This document shows, one piece after another, positions 59,357 through 64,000 of a stretch of DNA of 64,000 nt. Within the stretch, counting starts at the first letter, position 1. Every line of letters starts with the position of its first letter. Under the pieces are notes generated by a model. That model saw only the letters and a program-made list of their open reading frames with translations, was not told the DNA's origin and did not search any database. The DNA is from Gilliamella mensalis (GTDB lineage: Bacteria > Pseudomonadota > Gammaproteobacteria > Enterobacterales > Orbaceae), in contig NZ_FMWR01000007.1 in assembly GCF_900103085.1 (NCBI RefSeq), positions 1-64,000 of the forward strand, in the 5' to 3' direction. The position numbers and the translations under genes were made by a program.

Positions 59357-59974
59357 ATGCTTATAGTTAAACTTGCTAATCTTAATGATGCCAACATTGA
59401 TGTTTCATTGTTGTCACCCCAGCTTCTTGATGAAGCCAATAAATTACATGGTCAACGCAAAAAACAGTTTTTAGTTTGTCGTTCAATATTGGCGAGCTTA
59501 CTTCAACAGCATTGTGATATTTCAGTGTTACCCGCTATTAAAGTTGGTGATAATGGACGTCCTTGTTTTTTACAGCAATCGCTACCCGATTTTAATATTA
59601 GCCATAGCCAAAATTGGGTGGCAGTCGCAATTTCGTTAACAGATAAGGTTGGTTTAGATATTGAAGTGGCGCGCCCACGTAAAAATTATCTAAATGTGGC
59701 TAAAAACTTTTTTGCGGATGATGAGTTTCAATGGATGCTTATGCAAGATGATACATTAAGGGCTTTTTGGCAATTATGGACATTGAAAGAGTCGGCATTA
59801 AAACTGTATGCCAAAGGGGTTTGGCAAATAAAATCGGTTAAAGTTGACTTAAACCAGCAGATGATTATAGCCCCTTTTGGGCAAGACTTTTATTATCAAT
59901 ATCGTCAAGTAGGCGATGTTCATCTGTCTGTAAATAGTAATCAACCAATTTCTAAATTGATTTTGTTATCTTAA
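59357..59974 (+). CDS. 4'-phosphopantetheinyl transferase (AcpT/Sfp type)
   Basis: A 205-aa protein. Sfp-type motifs: FNISHSQNWVAVAIS at about 76-90, VGLDIEVARPRKNY and the later WTLKESALKLYAKGV. It moves the phosphopantetheine arm from coenzyme A to carrier proteins. No carrier protein or peptide-synthetase genes lie nearby, so the target is unknown. Confidence 0.9.
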   Translation: MLIVKLANLNDANIDVSLLSPQLLDEANKLHGQRKKQFLVCRSILASLLQQHCDISVLPAIKVGDNGRPCFLQQSLPDFNISHSQNWVAVAISLTDKVGLDIEVARPRKNYLNVAKNFFADDEFQWMLMQDDTLRAFWQLWTLKESALKLYAKGVWQIKSVKVDLNQQMIIAPFGQDFYYQYRQVGDVHLSVNSNQPISKLILLS

Positions 59975-60024
59975 TATAGCGTTTTGCTATTATCTATTAG
60001 GGTAAAATAAATCATTGCTATTTA

Positions 60025-60798
60025 TTAAACTAAATAGATATCTTGGATTTTTTTTCTATTGTTTTCATTTAATTGATATTCCTGTGATAACCAATCGTCA
60101 ATAGAATCATAACGCATTTTAATTGCGTCAAATGCGGCTGTTAAATACTCTTTTTTGGCGGCAAAAATTAATTTGCGGTTTTCAAACTCATCAGCAGTCA
60201 CTTTATGTTGGTATTGGCGTAATAGATTTTCACGATAATCTGCCAATAGCTGTTCAGTGAGTAAATAATCTTGCATGATAGCTTCTTCACTCACACCTAA
60301 AGCAAACAGTGTTAATGCGACACCAACACCCGTACGATCTTTACCAACCGCACAATGTTGCACTAATGGTTTACCTTGAGAGTTCAGTAAGATTGACGAA
60401 AGTTTTTGGTATGCTGGGTTTTTAAATGGTAGAAGCTGGTATAGCTTAACCATAAAATCAAATGGTGCATTTTTTTTCAGTGTTTGAGTATGATTGCTTA
60501 AGTCACTTGTTAAACTTGCGGTGACCGTATCGCTTAAAGGGTTAGCAGGTACGTTAATATAATGAGTGTTTTGCCATAATCTATCTGGGTGTCGGGTAAT
60601 TTCATCGTGATCACGATAGTCTAAAATATAGTGTAGATTTAACTCATCAGATAAAAAAGATTGCTCTTCTGGCGTGATCAGTGAGAATGCACCTGAGCGA
60701 TATAGCAGACCAGATCGAATTTGACGTCCATCGGTTGTTTTGATTCCACCTAAATCACGAAAATTAACTCCATTTTTTATTGGTACAACACACGTCAT
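60025..60798 (-). CDS. Tyrosine phosphatase (Y_phosphatase3 family)
   Basis: A 257-aa protein. The CX5R active site is HCAVGKDRTGVG at about 148-159. The N-terminus (GVNFRDLGGIKTTDGRQIRSGLLYRSG) is typical of this family. It is likely cytoplasmic, and its substrate (protein or phosphoinositide) is not clear. Confidence 0.9.
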   Translation of the reverse strand: MTCVVPIKNGVNFRDLGGIKTTDGRQIRSGLLYRSGAFSLITPEEQSFLSDELNLHYILDYRDHDEITRHPDRLWQNTHYINVPANPLSDTVTASLTSDLSNHTQTLKKNAPFDFMVKLYQLLPFKNPAYQKLSSILLNSQGKPLVQHCAVGKDRTGVGVALTLFALGVSEEAIMQDYLLTEQLLADYRENLLRQYQHKVTADEFENRKLIFAAKKEYLTAAFDAIKMRYDSIDDWLSQEYQLNENNRKKIQDIYLV

Positions 60799-60902
60799 GA
60801 CTACCCCCCTTTATTTATAACTTTACTTGCTATATTAACATGTTTCTGATTAGAATTAAGCCACTGTTTCTACTATTATGAATGATTTAGGGTACTTATT
60901 TT

Positions 60903-62183
60903 ATGTCGATGTTATCTGTTTTACTTTCTGATAAAGCCGCACCAATTCAATGGGGCAAAGATGCACTACTAAGCTTTTCGGACAATACAATTACTATTCA
61001 CTATAAATCGGATCACCGTCTTGGTGCGATCCAACGAGCGGGAAGAAAACTTGATAGCCAAGGAATAAATTTGCTGAAACTAAGTGGTGAAAATTGGGAT
61101 CTTGAAGCGTGTTGGCATTTTTGGTTAGGTTATCGTAATGCCAAAAAAAGTACGAAAGTCAATTGGCCAAAACTCAATACCAAAGATAAACAAGAATTAG
61201 AACATCGTTTGGCAATTATTGATTGGTGTCGAGATATCGTTAACGAGCAAGCCGAAACATTAAGTCCTACCGAGTTAGCAACACAAGCCGCTAAGTTAAT
61301 TAGCACTTATTCATCTGATGTGAGTTATAAAATTATTTCAGGCGAAGCTTTAAAAGAGCACAATTATATGGGAATTTATACAGTAGGTAAGGGGTCAGAT
61401 AGACCAGCTACGTTACTTGAGCTAGATTATAATCCCACTAAAGATGCTAACGCACCGATTACTGCTTGTTTAGTTGGCAAGGGGATTACGTTTGATTCGG
61501 GCGGTTACAGTTTAAAACCAAGTAGCTTTATGGAATCTATGCGTTCAGATATGGGTGGGGCTGCACTAGTTACAGGTGCTTTAGCATTAGCTATTGCACG
61601 GGGGATAACTCATCGTATTAAACTCTATTTATGTTGCGCAGATAATTTAGTCAGTGGCAATGCCTTTAAGCTTGGTGATATTATTCATTATCGTAATGGT
61701 AAAACAGTTGAAGTTGATAACACCGATGCCGAAGGGCGCCTTGTTTTAGCTGATGGTTTAATTTGTGCCGATAATGACAACCCCCATTATATTATTGACT
61801 GCGCAACGCTCACTGGTGCGGCTAAAATTGCAGTGGGGAACGATTACCAATCCTTGCTCTCGTTCGATGATAACTTTGCTAATCAACTATTAGCGAGTAG
61901 CGATTTGGAACATGAAGCTTTTTGGCGATTACCATTGGCTGAATTTCATCGCGCTCAGTTTCCATCATCATTTGCTGATATGGCAAATTCAGGTTTACCT
62001 AATACCGCTGGTGCCAGTACCGCTGCGGCTTTCTTATCACATTTTATAAAAAACTATCAACAAAAATGGTTACATATTGATTGCTCTGCAACATTCCGTA
62101 AAAGTGCGACCGCTTTATGGGCAACAGGCGCAACAGGTATTGGGGTTAGGTCAATTGCTAATTTACTTAGTCAACTAAAATAA
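60903..62183 (+). CDS. pepB: Peptidase B, M17 leucyl aminopeptidase family
   Basis: A 426-aa protein, matching E. coli PepB in length (427). Metal-site motifs: [19 protein letters not shown] and the M17 signature [12 protein letters not shown]. It frees N-terminal residues from peptides in the cytoplasm. No iscS or iscA gene is next to it, unlike in E. coli. A terminator follows. Confidence 0.93.
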   Translation: MSMLSVLLSDKAAPIQWGKDALLSFSDNTITIHYKSDHRLGAIQRAGRKLDSQGINLLKLSGENWDLEACWHFWLGYRNAKKSTKVNWPKLNTKDKQELEHRLAIIDWCRDIVNEQAETLSPTELATQAAKLISTYSSDVSYKIISGEALKEHNYMGIYTVGKGSDRPATLLELDYNPTKDANAPITACLVGKGITFDSGGYSLKPSSFMESMRSDMGGAALVTGALALAIARGITHRIKLYLCCADNLVSGNAFKLGDIIHYRNGKTVEVDNTDAEGRLVLADGLICADNDNPHYIIDCATLTGAAKIAVGNDYQSLLSFDDNFANQLLASSDLEHEAFWRLPLAEFHRAQFPSSFADMANSGLPNTAGASTAAAFLSHFIKNYQQKWLHIDCSATFRKSATALWATGATGIGVRSIANLLSQLK

Positions 62184-62190
62184 AACCGAA

Positions 62191-62218
62191 AAAAAACCAC
62201 TTGAAAAAGTGGTTTTTT
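62191..62218. terminator. Bidirectional terminator between pepB and ppiA
   Basis: AAAAAACCACTT, GAAA and AAGTGGTTTTTT form a 12-bp stem including the A/T tracts. It lies seven bases past the pepB stop and 25 bases past the stop of ppiA. Confidence 0.9.
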
Positions 62219-62242
62219 TATTTCTTTGATAGTATCAATTAT

Positions 62243-62809
62243 TTAATTATTTTCAATAACAGTCGCTTTTTTAATGTAAATCGGCTCAACGGGTACATTT
62301 TGATGAGGACCTACACGTTTAGTTGGTACATTAACAATCTTGTCAACGACCTCCATGCCTTTAATCACTTTACCAAACACCGCATAGCCGTACTTTGCTG
62401 GAGATTGGTAATTAAGAAAACTATTATTAGCTACATTGATAAAAAATTGACTGGTTGCACTATTAACATCGCTGGTTCTTGCCATTGCAATGGTACCGCG
62501 ATCATTTTTTAAGCCGTTATCTGCTTCATTTTTAATAGGCGGATTATTATCTTTAAATTCTAGTTGATCATCAGCACCACCACCTTGAATCATAAAGCCT
62601 GGAATGACGCGATGAAAGGTCAAATTTTCATAGAATCCACTGTTTACATAATCAAGAAAATTTTTAGTAGTAATTGGAGCATGTTCGCTATCTAGTTCAA
62701 TTTCAATATCACCCATGCTGGTTTGTAATAATACTTTAGGGGCAGCTAAAGCGACAGTTGAAAAAATTGTTAACAATAATGTTAAAATTAATAGTTTGAT
62801 TTTTTTCAT
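62243..62809 (-). CDS. ppiA: Periplasmic peptidyl-prolyl cis-trans isomerase A
   Basis: A 188-aa cyclophilin with a signal peptide ([21 protein letters not shown], cleavage near residue 23). [13 protein letters not shown] and [10 protein letters not shown] carry the active-site residues. It helps fold proteins in the periplasm. Confidence 0.94.
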   Translation of the reverse strand: MKKIKLLILTLLLTIFSTVALAAPKVLLQTSMGDIEIELDSEHAPITTKNFLDYVNSGFYENLTFHRVIPGFMIQGGGADDQLEFKDNNPPIKNEADNGLKNDRGTIAMARTSDVNSATSQFFINVANNSFLNYQSPAKYGYAVFGKVIKGMEVVDKIVNVPTKRVGPHQNVPVEPIYIKKATVIENN

Positions 62810-63063
62810 ATAATAAATCCTTTCTCCATTTAGATTGGCTGATTATACCGAATATTAAGTTAATTTAAATAGTAATTCTGAAAAATAGGATAATTTTTTG
62901 TGTTGTCGATCGTAGAAATGTTTAATTGTATGCAGCGAGCAGGTTAGTTGGTTTATCGTACAGTTCTTTCTTGGTAAGTAAGAAAGGTAAAAGCCAAAGA
63001 TTTATAAAAAATGGTTTTTTGTGATTGTGGTTTTTATGACTTCGGCTTTTATATTGAAACGTG

Positions 63064-63777
63064 ATGTTACCTGAAACTTTTTTACAAGTAAGTCTATTAA
63101 ATTTTATGCGATGTATTTTATGTGATATGCCTTTATTTTTATCTCATCATGGTATTTGTAGCCAATGTGTTAAAAATCTACCTAAATTTAATAAGGTCTG
63201 TCATCAATGCTGTTTACCACACTCTTTATCGACTGATATCTGTTATCGGTGTCGTGCAAAACAACCGTATTGGGATGAGCTCATTGCTGTTTCAGAGTAC
63301 ATTAATCCGCTAAAAAAGTTGATTCATCAGTTAAAGTTCTATCGTAAAATTGAACTAAATACTGCATTGGCAAGATTGATGTTTTTGGCTTGGTATCAAC
63401 GGCGAGAAGTCGATGCTTTATGTAAACCCGATTTGGTCACTTGTGTGCCATTGCATCATATTCGTTATTGGTCTCGAGGCTTTAATCAAGCAGAGTTATT
63501 AGCAAAACCAATTGCGAGATGGTTAAAGCGTGATTTTTATCCTTATCTATTATCTCGAAAGCCAACTGTGCAAGATCAAAAAAATCTATCGCTTACCGAA
63601 CGAATCGCTAATGTTGAAACGCTTTTTATGTGTCGCCAAGATCTTTCTCATAAATCGGTGATGCTTATTGATGATATCGTCACAACCGGTAATACGATTA
63701 ATGCTATTAGCCAGCAACTAAAAAAGTGTGGTGCAACTAGTGTCCATATTGTTTGTTTGTGTCGTACAGTATTGTAA
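63064..63777 (+). CDS. ComF/GntX-family phosphoribosyltransferase-like protein
   Basis: A 237-aa protein if the ATG at 63064 is used; a later ATG at 63106 would give 223 aa and fits the length of E. coli GntX (227). Neither has a strong ribosome site. Two zinc-type cysteine pairs are seen in CILCDMP and CVKNLP...CHQC, and CYRC follows. The PRPP motif is VMLIDDIVTTGNTI. It lies before nfuA as in enteric bacteria. The family is linked to DNA uptake and gluconate periplasmic functions. Confidence 0.9.
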   Translation: MLPETFLQVSLLNFMRCILCDMPLFLSHHGICSQCVKNLPKFNKVCHQCCLPHSLSTDICYRCRAKQPYWDELIAVSEYINPLKKLIHQLKFYRKIELNTALARLMFLAWYQRREVDALCKPDLVTCVPLHHIRYWSRGFNQAELLAKPIARWLKRDFYPYLLSRKPTVQDQKNLSLTERIANVETLFMCRQDLSHKSVMLIDDIVTTGNTINAISQQLKKCGATSVHIVCLCRTVL

Positions 63778-63877
63778 AATACTAAACAATCCCTATAATA
63801 ACCAACAAAGTTAGTCAACTATTATTATCAATGATATTAGGTCTGTTTATTACCTAATTACATTAACGTGAGGAGTT

Positions 63878-64000
63878 ATGTCTATTATCACTATTTCTGA
63901 ATCAGCGCAAAAGCACTTTAAAAAATTGCTTGCTAATCAACCCAATGGTACACAAATTCGGGTATTTGTTATTAAGCCAGGTACACCAAGCGCAGAATGC
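63878..64000 (+). CDS. nfuA: Fe-S biogenesis protein NfuA, N-terminal part
   Basis: The first 41 codons are visible, then the window ends. [20 protein letters not shown] and [18 protein letters not shown] match the start of NfuA, the A-type-like N domain of this iron-sulfur carrier. A strong GAGGAG site precedes the ATG. Confidence 0.92.
   Translation, partial: MSIITISESAQKHFKKLLANQPNGTQIRVFVIKPGTPSAEC

Noticed and set aside
62201-62512. A 103-codon frame on the plus strand downstream of pepB
   Set aside because: It overlaps the terminator and lies antisense to the clear ppiA gene.
62966-62986. CTTTCTT...AAGAAAG hairpin between ppiA and the comF-like gene
   Set aside because: Seven AT-rich pairs, no T tract, and it lies upstream of both genes.

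Overview
The window is chromosomal DNA of a low-GC gammaproteobacterium. Its core genes (tilS, recN, coaBC-dut-slmA, suhB, metE/metF, cysE, pepB, gntX-nfuA) are closest in kind to Enterobacteria and Pasteurellaceae. An AT-rich genome with a T6SS next to trehalose and sucrose uptake genes fits Orbaceae such as the bee-gut genus Gilliamella. That placement is an inference from content; there is no rRNA gene here to test it.

Region 1 (1-19930) is the second half of a type VI secretion locus. It starts inside a vgrG, then a DUF4123 adaptor, a 1114-aa VasX-like pore-forming effector, and four tandem paralogous membrane proteins on an exact 975-bp period that are probably immunity proteins. A decayed relative of the same family follows, then PAAR, an unrecognised two-TM protein, and tssM-tssA-tssF-tssG-tssJ-tssE. 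The tssB, tssC, tssH, tssK, tssL and hcp genes are not in the window and may lie to the left.

Region 2 (20077-25740) holds a large YobI-like P-loop NTPase with internal membrane segments, a RadC/JAB-domain protein whose C-terminus is cut off by a frameshift in a GA dinucleotide tract, and a zinc-ribbon transposase-like gene between two direct 32-bp repeats. A third copy of the repeat lies inverted at 42034.

Region 3 (26028-30414) is a trehalose module, treR-treB-treC, with a perfect TreR-type operator and a perfect CRP palindrome in front of treB.

Region 4 (30566-44291) is a defence-rich island with some housekeeping genes inside it: McrBC with an unusual McrB N-terminus, an HxlR regulator and its divergent Rossmann protein, the stump of a NADAR-family gene, an AT-rich DUF262 + HEPN-like gene pair (candidate new defence system), the initiator tRNA, metF/metE, a YagU-like protein, and a GGCC-type R-M pair (HaeIII-like methylase, NgoPII-like endonuclease).

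Region 5 (44731-64000) is mostly core genome: LexA-controlled recN, coaBC-dut-slmA, an mscS channel gene, cysE with a shortened tail, a divergent cscB/cscR pair without other sucrose genes, suhB with a boxA-like leader element, copA, metC-tilS, a phosphopantetheinyl transferase, a tyrosine phosphatase, pepB, ppiA, gntX/comF and the start of nfuA.
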